A stretch of 64,000 nt of DNA from NCBI GenBank assembly GCA_013299115.1, contig JAAFKA010000010.1, positions 1 to 64,000 of the forward strand. The letters are read 5' to 3'. Each line of letters begins with the position of its first letter. Position 1 is the stretch's first letter. Both the position numbers and the translations under genes were made by a program. The notes beneath the pieces were generated by a model. It ran no database searches. It was not told the origin of the DNA and saw nothing but the letters and a program-made list of their open reading frames with translations. Origin of the DNA: Cytophagales bacterium. GTDB taxonomy: Bacteria > Bacteroidota > Bacteroidia > Cytophagales > Thermoflexibacteraceae. Positions 1 through 9,193 of the stretch are shown here, in pieces.

Positions 1-174
1 AAACCTAAAGACTTACTTACTTGTAGACCTGACAAACCATCAGAGAGATGTAAAATAATTGTTGCCCGTTCTCTATCACGAGAACTGCCTGTAGTTTGTT
101 TGGATAAGGTGGTTAAGAATTCACGTGGTAGGGAACTCAAAACTATGGCGGGACTTTTCATAGCACAAAGATAA
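1..174 (+). CDS. Unidentified protein, C-terminal fragment cut by window edge
   Basis: Frame 1 is open from the first base to a TAA at 172-174, giving 57 residues with no start inside the window. The end of the product reads roughly ELKTMAGLFIAQR. It is rich in Arg and Lys and has two Cys residues, and I do not recognise the family. It is followed by an AT-rich gap and then by a decayed phosphatase fragment, so it could itself be a remnant. An open frame of this length can occur by chance in AT-rich DNA, so the call rests only on the continuous frame and plausible composition. Confidence 0.3.
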   Translation, partial: KPKDLLTCRPDKPSERCKIIVARSLSRELPVVCLDKVVKNSRGRELKTMAGLFIAQR

Positions 175-255
175 CCAAAAAAAGTAAAATAAAAAATAGG
201 CACTTATTTATGAGATGTAACACGAGTGAAAGTAAAACAAACTAGTTAAATTAAT

Positions 256-621
256 TTGTTAAAATATTTAAAAGATAGAATAATCTATATTCTATCTTTT
301 TTTGCCATTTCCGAAAAAAGTATGTTGCAAGAGCAAGAAAAAGAAAGAATTTTTAAAAGTCAAACCATTGATTTGCAAGAACTTAGCAAAGCATACGCCA
401 TTACGTTGTACTTAACTTCTGATGGCTATCAAGACCAATTTGGAGGAGTGAATAACCAAAAGTTTATGGTAAGAAAATTCAGAGAATTGCTTACCACCAT
501 TGCCGACTTACCGATGCACACCCAACAGCAAACTTTGGATAGTACCATCAAAAACTTTATGGCAGCAGGCAGAGAAAAACAAATAGACGATATTTTGGTG
601 TTTGGTGTGAAATTGCAATAA
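256..621 (+). pseudogene. Remnant of a SpoIIE-type (PP2C) serine phosphatase, C-terminal part only
   Basis: The 3' half encodes the closing part of a SpoIIE/RsbU-like phosphatase domain. It has a TSDGYQDQFGG motif, then KFMVRKFRELL, a LPMHTQQ segment and the terminal QIDDILVFGVKL. These match the conserved tail of the propeller- or TPR-linked SpoIIE proteins common in Bacteroidota. The catalytic core upstream of the SDG aspartate is absent. The first ~45 residues, read from a TTG at 256 or the ATG at 322, do not look like the family, and the stretch before SDGY has extra residues. I infer a 5'-truncated, partly degraded copy that is probably not functional. An intact relative lies at the right edge of the window. 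Confidence 0.65.
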
Positions 622-634
622 CCTCTATAAAAAA

Positions 635-913
635 CTACCTCTGCGAAAAATCCTCCACCTTTTTATTGGTTTCGTCAGCTTCGGGATTAATGCCGAGCAA
701 CTTATTTTTAATTCGCAACTTTTGCAATTCTTTTTCCAAAGGATTTGCTAAATTAGGCAGGGCAATCAAAATGAAATAGCCCACCACAGGCAAGCACGTA
801 CACACGCAAAACCACAGCCAAAAAGACCTCCCACGAGATTGAGCAAAATGCCCACCTACCAATGGAAAAGCTAACAACAATAGACAAATAAAAAACAGTG
901 CATCGACCAGCAT
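635..913 (-). CDS. Small membrane protein, hypothetical
   Basis: This is a 92-residue protein with two hydrophobic segments, at about residues 3-22 (FICLLLLAFPLVGG region) and 33-53. A short basic stretch with SRGRS lies between them and a charged C-terminal tail follows from about residue 58. The tail contains KELQKLRIKNK and may form a short helix. The arrangement suggests a two-pass inner-membrane protein with a cytoplasmic tail. No family was recognised. It is convergent with the phosphatase remnant and divergent from the large secreted protein downstream. The ATG at 913 is the only good start. Confidence 0.55.
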   Translation of the reverse strand: MLVDALFFICLLLLAFPLVGGHFAQSRGRSFWLWFCVCTCLPVVGYFILIALPNLANPLEKELQKLRIKNKLLGINPEADETNKKVEDFSQR

Positions 914-945
914 AAAACAAGTTTTGTGTAATAACGGCTTGTATT

Positions 946-976
946 TTTGATTGTTTTACTTGTTTTGTTATTTTTG
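946..976 (+). promoter_or_regulatory. Bacteroidota-type promoter of the T9SS cargo gene
   Basis: A TTTG at 946-949 is followed after exactly 19 bp by TATTTTTG at 969-976, matching the -33/-7 consensus TTTG-N19-TAnnTTTG. Transcription would start near 983. The leader of about 100 nt would contain two copies of the 18-bp dispersed palindrome before the ATG at 1083. Confidence 0.65.
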
Positions 977-981
977 TAAAA

Positions 982-1059
982 AGTAGCAGAAATGTAGCAT
1001 ACGCTTTAGCGTGTGTCTTTTCAAAAGTAGTAGAAATGTAGCATACGCTTTAGCGTGTG
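982..1059 (+). repeat. Two direct copies of the 18-bp palindromic repeat (family A), period 44 bp
   Basis: CATACGCTTTAGCGTGTG occurs at 998-1015 and again at 1042-1059. Each is preceded by an almost identical AGTAG(C/T)AGAAATGTAG flank, so a 34-bp unit is repeated with a 44-bp period. Each core is an imperfect palindrome (CACACGCTAAAGCGTATG on the other strand) that would form a hairpin in the leader of the downstream gene. Confidence 0.85.
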
Positions 1060-1082
1060 CAGTAACTAAACTCATCAAAACC

Positions 1083-4000
1083 ATGAAAAATTTATCTTTA
1101 TACATACTCTTTTGGTGTTTTTTATACACTTTACCCGCCAAAGCCCAAGAGCAGTTGGCACAGGCAATGCCCTTAGCAGCAGCGCAGCCTGATTTGGAAT
1201 TTAAAATCTTGCCCAACCAAAACCAATGGCAGGCAGACGTAAAATACAGGGCAGCCATACCCAACGGGGCTTTGTTTTTCAAAGACAATGGGCTGAATTA
1301 CACCTTTTTAGAATCAGAGCCTTTCTCTCATCATGGCAAGGCACAGGCTCACGCACACGAGACACACCAACGAGTGAAAGGGCATGGTGTAGAAGTCCGT
1401 TTTTTGGGTGCAAACAGCCAACCTACGTACAGCACCGCAGGCGAGGGAGCAGAAAAATACAATTTCTTTTTGGGTAGCAACGCCGATAAATGGGCAACAG
1501 ATGTAAAAAGTTACACCAAATTGACTTACCAAAACTTGTATCAAGGCATAGATTTGCGGTTTTATTCTCACCAAGAAGCCTTGAAATACGAGTTTGTAGT
1601 AGCACCAAAGGCAAATCCTGCCCACATCAGGCTGCAATATGAAGGGGCAAATAGTGTGCAGATAGAAAATGGCAACCTCAAAATTTCTACTTCGGTGGCT
1701 GACCTCATCGAGGAACACCCTTATTGCTACCAAGAAATAAACGGCAACAAAGTGGAAGTGCCAGCCAATTTTGTTTTAGAAGGCAATATTTTAACCTATC
1801 AATTTCCGCAAGGTTACAACACTAAATATGAATTGGTAATAGACCCTACACTAATTTTTTCTACTTATTCGGGCAGTATAGACGATAATTGGGGTTTTAC
1901 AGCCACTTTTGACAACGGAGGCAACCTCTATTCGGGTGGTATCATCAATGGACAGCAGCTTAACCCTTCCATTGGTGCTTTCGATGCTTCTTTTGGCGGC
2001 GTTTGGGATATTGCCCTTATCAAATACAACGCCACAGGCAGCACAGCCTTGTATCTCACCTTTTTGGGTGGTGTGCAAGCCGAAATCCCTGCAAGTTTGA
2101 TAGTAAATAATGCAGGAAATTTGGTGGTTTTGGGTGCTACAAGTTCTCCCGATTTCCCCACCACCGCAGGGGCTTTTGATAGAACTTACAATGGCGGTGC
2201 ACCTGTGGTAGCCGAAAATATCAATTTTGAAAATGGGTCAGACCTTGTTTTGTCTATCCTTAGCCCCAATGGTAACAATTTGTTAAGTTCTACTTTTGTT
2301 GGAGGCAATAACAATGAAGGAATTATTAACACACCACCCACCGTAGGCAATACCATTATGCCCAACTACGGCGACACTTTTCGGGGTGAAGTGGTGGTAG
2401 ATGCTGCCGACAATGTGTATGTAGCAAGTGCAACAGCTTCGAGCAACTTCCCGATTTTTAATCCTACTTTTCCGTTTATTGGCGTTTTTGATGCCGTAGC
2501 TTTTCGGTTAAACAGCAGTTTGTCTGCCCTCACCTGGTCGACTCACATAGGAGGCAATGCTTATGATGGGGCATCGGGTATCAAAGTCAATGCAGCAGGA
2601 GAAATTTATGTAGTTGGTAGCACCAGCAGCATTACCTTTCCCATGCCCACAGGAGGTTTTCAGTCGGCTTTTTCGGGTGCAGTCGATGGATTTGTGCATA
2701 GATACGCTGCCAATGGTGCTTTTTTGAGTGGTACTTTTATTGGTACACCTCTCTACGACCAAGCCTACCTTATAGACCTCGATGGAGCAGGCAATGTCTA
2801 TGTATTGGGCAACACCAGAGGGCAACACCCCATTTCAGCCAATACTTTCAACGTGCCGAATGGGGGACATTTTTTGTATAAAATCAACCCCACTTTGAGT
2901 ACCCGATTGGTTTCTACGCAATTCGGGGCTAACAATGGACGCAACCCAAGTTTTAACCCTACGGCTTTTATGGTCAATGATTGTGGCAACGTCTATTTGG
3001 CGGGTTGGGGAGGTATTACCAATGCTACTTTCTTGTCAGTCAGTGGTTTGCCTGTTACCTCCGATGCCCTGCGGACAGGAACAGACGGCAGTGATTTTTA
3101 TTTGGCTATTTTGGGCAAAGACTTCCGAAATTTCTTGTATGGTACTTTTTTTGGTGGCAATGGCAACAACCCTGGCGACTCCGACCACGTGGACGGCGGC
3201 ACCAGCCGTTTCAGCAAAAATGGCGTAATTTATCACTCCGTTTGTGCTTGTCGAACTAATTTTGTACCAAGCACACCAGGGGTTTGGCGACCTCAAAACG
3301 GTGCAGCCCTTAACAATGCTTGCAATAGTTTGTCTTTCAAAATGGATTTAGACCCCTTATTGGTGGACTTTACGCCTATCGATGTTGCCACCAACCAACC
3401 AGTAGCCAACAATGCTTGTGTGCCTATCAACGTCAGGTTGAGAAACAACTCTCGAAATGCAACAGTTTTTGATTGGAATTTGGGTACTTTTGGTACTTCT
3501 ACTGCAAATGAACCTACTTTTACCGTTACCACCGCAGGGGCTTACACCTTTACGTTGCGAGCCGCTAACCCCGATTTTTGTTTGGGTCCCCTTACGGTTA
3601 CGCGCAGCATACAGGTACAGGGAGGTACGGCAAGCATCAGCCGCGGCGACACCATTTGTCAAGGCAGAACTACCACATTGCAAGTTACGGGAGGTACGGC
3701 TTACAGTTGGACACCCACCACAGGACTAAGCAATGCAGGAATTGCCAACCCCGTAGCTTCGCCTACTGCCACCACCACTTATCAGGTCGTGGTGCAAACT
3801 TCGCCAAATTGTTTTATTCGCCTGAATACAACAGTGGTCGTTTTGCCTATTGCAACGGCTCAATTTGATGTAACACAGTCCGATTCTTGCTCTCGTATGC
3901 CTTTGATAACCATCAGAAACACCTCCGCAGCAGGCGCAACCTATCTTTGGGATTTTGGCAATGGGCAAACTTCCAATGTGCAAAATCCAGCCCCATTCCG

Positions 4001-5819
4001 CTATGCAAGGGCAGGAACTTATACCATTGTTCTCACTACCAATGCCACCAGCACCTGCCCCAGTGTGTTCAGGAGGACTATCACAGTGCAAGAAAACCAA
4101 AATGGTGTAAGCCCTGCCGTTTCGCCAAGGCAACAAATTTGTGCGGGAGATTCTGTCCAATTAGTGGCTTCGGGAGGTACTATTTACGTATGGACACCCA
4201 CCACAGGACTCAGCAGACCCAACATTGCCAACCCCAAAGCAAGCCCTGCCCAAACGACCACTTACACTGTCCGAGTCCGCAATGCTTTTGGTTGTTTCAA
4301 AGACACCAGCGTAACTGTTGCCGTTTCGCCTCGTTTGACTGCAAGATTTGCCACCCAACTATCCGATAATTGTGCGGTAATTCCCTTAGTCAATTTTACT
4401 AACCAAAGCACAGCAGGAGCAGACGTGAGTTATTTGTGGAGTTTTGGCAACGGACAAACCTCTACTTTGCAAACGCCGCCACCTTTGCGTTATGCTACGG
4501 CGGGTACTTACACAGTGATTTTGACTATTCGCAACGAAAATTGTGTAAGAGCAGACACCCAACGGCTGGCGATTGCTGCCAATGACGACAATAATTTTGT
4601 GCAGCGTATTCAACTCAACCCCGACAGGCGAATTTGTGCAGGAGAAACTACCCAACTTTCTGCCACAGGTGGCACTACTTACGCATGGACACCCACCACA
4701 GGACTCAGCAATGCTGCCATTGCCAACCCTACGGCTACACCGACTGAAACTACTCGTTATGCAGTCCGCATTACCAATCGCAGTGGCTGTTTCAAAGATA
4801 CTTCGGTTTTGGTAGATGTTGCCCCGCGTTTGGTGCTTGACTTCGACATCACCCTCGAAGAACTTTGCGAACCTTACCCCTTAGTGCGTATCATCAGCAA
4901 AGTGAGTGGGGGCGACACTTATACGTGGACTTTCGACAACGGCACTACCTTTGTCGGCACGCAACCACCCCCATTGAAATATACGGCAGATGGCACTTAC
5001 AAAATTTCGGTTACAGGCAAAAACAGAAATTGTGAAAAGACCAACACCCAAGAAACCATACAAAAACGTATCATTGCCAATGATTTTTACAGACAAATTC
5101 GAGTAGTGCCACGCAACGCAACGGCGTGTGCTACGGACAACGTGCAACTCAACGCCACAGGTGGTTTCCGTTACCTCTGGACTCCCGCCACAGGACTAAG
5201 CAACCCAAATATTGGCAATCCTGTTGCAACGCCTACACAAACAACGACTTATAACGTGAGAATATTCAACGAAAGAGGTTGCTTTGTCGACAGTGCAGTC
5301 GTTGTGAACATTGCACCCAACATCACCGCAGATTTTGAGGTGCGTATTTCCTCCGAATGTGGCAAAAACGGCATCGTCAGCTTTGTGAATAAATCGACAG
5401 GCAACGGACAATCTAAATGGGTTTTTGGCGACAACCGAGCTGTTTCAGACAACAACACCAAACCTTCGCCTATGGACATCAGCTATGAAAAATCTGGAGA
5501 ATACGAAGTAATTTTGGAAGTTTTCAATGGGGTGTGCAGACGTAGCAAATCGCAAAAAATAAACGTGGAGAATGTAGTACCGCCCAACGTCATCACACCA
5601 AATGGCGACAACAAAAACGAAAGATTTGATTTAGGCGTGGTCAGAGCAGGCTGGCAATTAGAAATTTACGACCGTTGGGGCAAACCTATTTTCAAATCGG
5701 ACAACTACCAAAATGATTGGGGACAAGATGCCCAAAACGCAACGTATTATTACTTGCTTACCTCCCCCGAAGGCAAAACCTGCAAAGGCTGGCTCATGGT
5801 GTTGCGAGGAACGGAGTAG
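1083..5819 (+). CDS. Secreted T9SS type B cargo protein with SBBP-like propeller, PKD and Ig-like repeats
   Basis: This is a 1578-residue surface or secreted protein. The ATG at 1083 gives a clear signal peptide (MKNLSLYILFWCFLYTLPAKA); an in-frame start at 1011 would put 24 unlikely residues in front of it. Residues ~38-240 resemble the N-terminal domain often found before SBBP beta-propeller repeats. Residues ~270-760 contain repeated D-x-x-x-N-x-Y-V-x-G-x-T-x-S-x-x-F-P units of SBBP type. From ~760, five PKD-like domains (YLWDFGNGQTS-type cores) alternate with four ~60-residue modules starting near 857, 1017, 1182 and 1347. Each module carries a paired-Cys pattern and WTP-TGLS-IANP-ATP-TTTY motifs. 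Residues ~1499-1578 form a gliding-motility/type B sorting domain (NVITPNGDNKNERF, YDRWGKPIFKSDNY). It is probably exported by the T9SS and attached to the surface, perhaps as an adhesin. The module repeats are very similar, which suggests recent internal duplication. Confidence 0.85.
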   Translation: MKNLSLYILFWCFLYTLPAKAQEQLAQAMPLAAAQPDLEFKILPNQNQWQADVKYRAAIPNGALFFKDNGLNYTFLESEPFSHHGKAQAHAHETHQRVKGHGVEVRFLGANSQPTYSTAGEGAEKYNFFLGSNADKWATDVKSYTKLTYQNLYQGIDLRFYSHQEALKYEFVVAPKANPAHIRLQYEGANSVQIENGNLKISTSVADLIEEHPYCYQEINGNKVEVPANFVLEGNILTYQFPQGYNTKYELVIDPTLIFSTYSGSIDDNWGFTATFDNGGNLYSGGIINGQQLNPSIGAFDASFGGVWDIALIKYNATGSTALYLTFLGGVQAEIPASLIVNNAGNLVVLGATSSPDFPTTAGAFDRTYNGGAPVVAENINFENGSDLVLSILSPNGNNLLSSTFVGGNNNEGIINTPPTVGNTIMPNYGDTFRGEVVVDAADNVYVASATASSNFPIFNPTFPFIGVFDAVAFRLNSSLSALTWSTHIGGNAYDGASGIKVNAAGEIYVVGSTSSITFPMPTGGFQSAFSGAVDGFVHRYAANGAFLSGTFIGTPLYDQAYLIDLDGAGNVYVLGNTRGQHPISANTFNVPNGGHFLYKINPTLSTRLVSTQFGANNGRNPSFNPTAFMVNDCGNVYLAGWGGITNATFLSVSGLPVTSDALRTGTDGSDFYLAILGKDFRNFLYGTFFGGNGNNPGDSDHVDGGTSRFSKNGVIYHSVCACRTNFVPSTPGVWRPQNGAALNNACNSLSFKMDLDPLLVDFTPIDVATNQPVANNACVPINVRLRNNSRNATVFDWNLGTFGTSTANEPTFTVTTAGAYTFTLRAANPDFCLGPLTVTRSIQVQGGTASISRGDTICQGRTTTLQVTGGTAYSWTPTTGLSNAGIANPVASPTATTTYQVVVQTSPNCFIRLNTTVVVLPIATAQFDVTQSDSCSRMPLITIRNTSAAGATYLWDFGNGQTSNVQNPAPFRYARAGTYTIVLTTNATSTCPSVFRRTITVQENQNGVSPAVSPRQQICAGDSVQLVASGGTIYVWTPTTGLSRPNIANPKASPAQTTTYTVRVRNAFGCFKDTSVTVAVSPRLTARFATQLSDNCAVIPLVNFTNQSTAGADVSYLWSFGNGQTSTLQTPPPLRYATAGTYTVILTIRNENCVRADTQRLAIAANDDNNFVQRIQLNPDRRICAGETTQLSATGGTTYAWTPTTGLSNAAIANPTATPTETTRYAVRITNRSGCFKDTSVLVDVAPRLVLDFDITLEELCEPYPLVRIISKVSGGDTYTWTFDNGTTFVGTQPPPLKYTADGTYKISVTGKNRNCEKTNTQETIQKRIIANDFYRQIRVVPRNATACATDNVQLNATGGFRYLWTPATGLSNPNIGNPVATPTQTTTYNVRIFNERGCFVDSAVVVNIAPNITADFEVRISSECGKNGIVSFVNKSTGNGQSKWVFGDNRAVSDNNTKPSPMDISYEKSGEYEVILEVFNGVCRRSKSQKINVENVVPPNVITPNGDNKNERFDLGVVRAGWQLEIYDRWGKPIFKSDNYQNDWGQDAQNATYYYLLTSPEGKTCKGWLMVLRGTE

Positions 5820-5833
5820 CTGTTAGGCAAAAA

Positions 5834-5866
5834 AACTCCACAAGGGCTTAAAGCCTTTGTGGAGTT
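5834..5866 (+). terminator. Hairpin after the T9SS cargo gene
   Basis: Arms beginning AACTCCACAA and ending TTGTGGAGTT pair around a short AAAG-type loop with one mismatch. It sits 14 bp after the stop codon of the cargo gene. The following sequence is T-rich but lacks a clean U-tract, so it may act in either direction. Stems starting AACTCCGCAA recur near 7974 and 20096. Confidence 0.55.
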
Positions 5867-5898
5867 AAGTGTCTTATTAAAACTTTTAACTATGAAAA

Positions 5899-6339
5899 TT
5901 AATTACTTGCCCCGCCTTTCTGCACCACAAACTTCAAGGTTTGCAACACATCGCCACTTCTAAGGGATTATGGTAAAGTACACTACTATTTCGACCAAAA
6001 TAAAGGTTCTCGCCACTATACATTGCATTGTATTGCCCATGCGCTACGGGCAAACCCTTATAATATTGCTGGTATTTCTGGTGGATATTTCCTTTTTTGT
6101 TGGTAAAGTTACTGACAAAAGTAAAAGAAACTGCTGGATTGGGGGCAAGATACTTTTGAAAAATAGCCTGAGGCTGGGCAAGGGGCAACTGTTCTGCTGT
6201 ATTTTCTACCGAGAGCATAGTTATAGTCCCGTTGGCTGCCTTCAATTCAGGAATTTGGGTTTGGACTTGTACCTGAAGGGCAAAGCAGACTAAGAAACTA
6301 CCAAAGCCCACGCCAAGCTAATTCTTTTACTATTTTCAT
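5899..6339 (-). pseudogene. Remnant of a secreted M4-type (thermolysin/fungalysin propeptide) metallopeptidase with T9SS tail
   Basis: On the minus strand an ATG at 6339 starts MKIVKELAW..., which hits a stop after 13 codons. A one-base shift at about 6311 restores a frame that continues the signal peptide and then about 100 residues of FTP/PepSY-type propeptide (KYQQYYKGLPVAHGQYN, then GENLYFGRNSSV). That frame stops at 5934. Another frame across the same point encodes GDVLQTLKFVVQKGGASN and stops at 5899. This is the typical last strand of a T9SS type A sorting domain. The simplest reading is a gene for a secreted protease that lost its whole catalytic and middle part by internal deletion and also acquired a 5' frameshift. 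No HExxH motif remains. Confidence 0.65.
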
Positions 6340-6375
6340 CTTTTTACTGTTTAAATGGTGGATAACACATTCACC

Positions 6376-7914
6376 TTACCCCGCCCAGTTTTCTCTGTCC
6401 AAACTCCTGTATTGAATAGCCTCTGCCAAGTGTTCTATTTTGATGTCGGGGCTGTTGGCAAGGTCTGCAATGGTGCGTGAAACCTTGAGAATTCTATCGT
6501 AAGCACGTGCCGATAAGCCCAATTTTTCCATTGCTCTTTTGAGCAAAGATTTTCCTGCTTCCGAAATTACACAAATTTCTTTTACCATTTGCGAGGGCAT
6601 CATGGCATTGGAATATACTTCGTTTATTCCTTTAAATCTTTCGGTTTGTACTTCTCTTGCCTTTACTACCCTTGCTCTTATGGTCGCACTGTTTTCTGCT
6701 GGACGGTTGGCTGTCATTTCGTCAAAAGAAACAGGCGTAACTTCCACGTGCAGGTCTATACGGTCGAGCAAAGGACCACTTACCTTATTCAAATAGCGTT
6801 GCACAACCCCAGGACCACAAACACATTCTTTTTCGGGGTGGTTGTAATACCCACAAGGGCAGGGATTCATGCTGGCAATGAGCATAAAGTTGGCGGGAAA
6901 ATCCACCGAAACTTTTGCACGTGCTATGTTTACTTTTCGTTCTTCTAAGGGTTGTCGCATCACTTCGAGAACTGTACGTTTAAATTCGGGCAATTCATCG
7001 AGAAACAACACGCCGTTGTGGGCAAGAGAAATTTCGCCCGGTTGGGGGTGTCCACCACCGCCTACTAAGGCTACATCGCTGATGGTGTGGTGCGGTGAAC
7101 GAAAAGGTCGTTGCGAAACTAAGGACGCAGACGTACCTAATTTGCCAGCTACGGAGTGTATTTTGGTCGTTTCGAGTGCCTCCATTAAGGTTAAAGGGGG
7201 CAAAATAGAAGGCAATCTTTTGGCAAGCATCGTCTTGCCTGCCCCTGGTGGACCTATCATAATGACGTTATGCCCTCCTGCTGCTGCTATTTCTAAGGCT
7301 CTTTTGATATTTTCCTGCCCCTGCACATTAGAAAAATCTGCGTCATAATGGTTTTGGGTGTTGAAAAAAATATCTCTGGTGTCCACTTCCAAAGGTTGTA
7401 TTTTCAATTCACCTTCAAAAAAATCTATTGCCTCCTCTAAGGTTTCTACGCCAATGATGTCTAAATTATTGACAATGGCAGCTTCGTGGGCATTTGCCTT
7501 GGGCAAGATAAAGCCTTTGAAACCTCTTTTGCGAGCTTCGATGGCAATGGGCAATACGCCTTTGATGGGTCGCAAAATTCCGTCTAACGATAATTCGCCC
7601 AAGATGATGTATTTCTCCAACGCCGTAGTTGTCATTTGGTCGGAGGCTTGCAAAATTCCCAACGCAATGGGCAAGTCGTAAGCAGAACCTTCTTTGCGGA
7701 GGTCGGCAGGAGCTAAATTGACTACGACCTTCTGACGGGGCATTTTGTAGCCGTAGTGTTTGAGGGCAGCCTCTATGCGTTGCTCACTCTCTTTTATGGC
7801 ACTATCGGGCAAGCCGACCATAAAATATTTTGTGCCTTGCGATACATTGACTTCTATGGTAATGACGTAAGCATTGACTCCAAAAACAGAACTGCCATAG
7901 ATTTTTGAAACCAT
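6376..7914 (-). CDS. comM: YifB/ComM-family Mg-chelatase-like AAA+ ATPase
   Basis: This is a 512-residue protein of full family length. The N-terminal ~170 residues form the ChlI/Lon-protease-like domain (VGLPDSAIKESEQRIEAALKH). The AAA+ domain follows with Walker A GPPGAGKT near residue 221, an FRSPHHTISD segment and Walker B LFLDELPEF. A Cys-rich CPCGYYNHPEKECVCG segment and the C-terminal Mg-chelatase lid (LGLSARAYDRILKVSRTIADL) complete it. ComM homologues are hexameric helicases that promote branch migration during natural transformation. Whether this organism is competent cannot be told from the window. The ATG at 7914 is well placed, and the gene stands alone downstream of a hairpin-rich gap. 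Confidence 0.93.
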   Translation of the reverse strand: MVSKIYGSSVFGVNAYVITIEVNVSQGTKYFMVGLPDSAIKESEQRIEAALKHYGYKMPRQKVVVNLAPADLRKEGSAYDLPIALGILQASDQMTTTALEKYIILGELSLDGILRPIKGVLPIAIEARKRGFKGFILPKANAHEAAIVNNLDIIGVETLEEAIDFFEGELKIQPLEVDTRDIFFNTQNHYDADFSNVQGQENIKRALEIAAAGGHNVIMIGPPGAGKTMLAKRLPSILPPLTLMEALETTKIHSVAGKLGTSASLVSQRPFRSPHHTISDVALVGGGGHPQPGEISLAHNGVLFLDELPEFKRTVLEVMRQPLEERKVNIARAKVSVDFPANFMLIASMNPCPCGYYNHPEKECVCGPGVVQRYLNKVSGPLLDRIDLHVEVTPVSFDEMTANRPAENSATIRARVVKAREVQTERFKGINEVYSNAMMPSQMVKEICVISEAGKSLLKRAMEKLGLSARAYDRILKVSRTIADLANSPDIKIEHLAEAIQYRSLDRENWAG

Positions 7915-7972
7915 AAAAGAAATGGAGATTAAGGTTGTAAATTATTGATTGTCAATTAATTATTTTTTAACT

Positions 7973-8050
7973 TCGCAAGGGCTTTAAGCCCTTGCGGAGT
8001 TTTATTTTATTGCTTAGGTGGCACTTTCGATTTTGAGAAACCGAAAGCAC
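7973..8050. repeat. Two adjacent hairpins between comM and the PfkB kinase gene
   Basis: The first hairpin pairs GCAAGGGCTT with AAGCCCTTGC around 7975-8000 and is followed by a T-rich run in the plus direction. The second pairs CTTTCG with CGAAAG around TTTTGAGAAA (8023-8048). Its loop region matches the GGTTTTGAGAAACC core found in the tandem repeat at 33293. Both lie downstream of the kinase gene and upstream of comM on the minus strand. Confidence 0.55.
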
Positions 8051-8095
8051 ATTAAAAAACCTACAGCCTAAAGGCTATGGTACATTCATGGAAAG

Positions 8096-9010
8096 TTATA
8101 CCTCAAATTTTGTCAATTTGACAAATTCTTGTACTCTTTCTTGCACTTCTTTGTCGGTAAGGGTAAGCAACCTTTCCCAACCAAATTTTTCTACGCAGAA
8201 AGAAGCCAAGGTAGAGCCATAAATCAAAGCCTGTTTCATGTCCTCAAAATTGGTGCTATTTTTCTTAGCCAAATAGCCAATAAAACCACCTGCAAAGGTA
8301 TCACCTGCACCTGTGGGGTCAAAAACTTCTTCCAAAGGCAGGGCTGGGGCAGCAAACATTTTGCCTTCGCCAAACAACAAAGCCCCGTGTTCTCCTTTTT
8401 TAATAATCACGTATTTAGGTCCCATTTCGTGGATTTTTTTGGCTGCTTTTCGCAAAGAATATTCTTTGGTAAGTTGGCGAGCTTCTTCGTCATTGATAGA
8501 CAAAACATCTACCAATTTGAGGGTTTTCATTAAGTCGTCCCAAGCCACGTCCATCCAGAAGTTCATGGTGTCCATGACCACCAATTTGGGTCTTTTTTTC
8601 AACCGATTGACTACGGTTTGTTGCACAGCAGGAGCTAAATTGCCGAGCATTAAAAATTCACAATTTTGATAAGAATCAGGTATCAAAGGGTCAAAAGTGC
8701 CTAATACATTGAGTTCTGTAACTAAGGTATCACGAGAATTCATATCATTGCGGTATTTGCCTGACCAAAAAAATGATTTTTCGTTTTCTTTGATTTGCAG
8801 TCCTTCGGTGTTGATGCCCTTGCTTTGCATGAGGGCAATGTCTGCTTTGGGAAAATCACCGCCCACAACTGCCACCAAATTAACAGATTTGGTAAAATAA
8901 GAGGCAGACAACGTAATATAGCTGGCGGCGCCGCCTACAATTTTGTCGGTCTTACCAAAAGGGGTCTCTATTGCATCGAATGCAACCGAACCTACGACTA
9001 ATAAACTCAT
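8096..9010 (-). CDS. PfkB-family sugar/nucleoside kinase
   Basis: This is a 304-residue ATP-dependent kinase of the ribokinase/PfkB superfamily. I start it at the ATG at 9010 (MSLLVVGSVAFDAIETPFG), where the conserved first strand begins; the longer frame from 9049 adds 13 atypical residues. A GGAASY substrate-lid motif lies near residue 27, and the C-terminal anion-hole/catalytic signature DPTGAGDTFAGGFIGYLA is complete. The substrate cannot be assigned, since the family covers ribose, fructose and adenosine kinases. A TAACTTTG element on the minus strand at 9054-9047 could be the -7 box, but I see no matching -33 box. Confidence 0.85.
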   Translation of the reverse strand: MSLLVVGSVAFDAIETPFGKTDKIVGGAASYITLSASYFTKSVNLVAVVGGDFPKADIALMQSKGINTEGLQIKENEKSFFWSGKYRNDMNSRDTLVTELNVLGTFDPLIPDSYQNCEFLMLGNLAPAVQQTVVNRLKKRPKLVVMDTMNFWMDVAWDDLMKTLKLVDVLSINDEEARQLTKEYSLRKAAKKIHEMGPKYVIIKKGEHGALLFGEGKMFAAPALPLEEVFDPTGAGDTFAGGFIGYLAKKNSTNFEDMKQALIYGSTLASFCVEKFGWERLLTLTDKEVQERVQEFVKLTKFEV

Positions 9011-9193
9011 TGTATTTTGTTTGTATGAAATGATATGATATTTTTGCAAAGTTATAATAAAAAGTAGAGCTTTGCTATACTGTTCGGTGCAAAATTATTT
9101 TTTGCTGCCTTAAACTTTTGATTGTCCAACAATTTTTGTGAAATTGAAACAATGTAGGCTTATGATTTATCAAATGCTCAAAAGAGTCTTTGA

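Noticed and set aside
968-1288. Minus-strand frame over the start of the T9SS cargo gene
   Set aside because: It overlaps a clear signal peptide gene and its leader repeats; composition and position mark it as a shadow.
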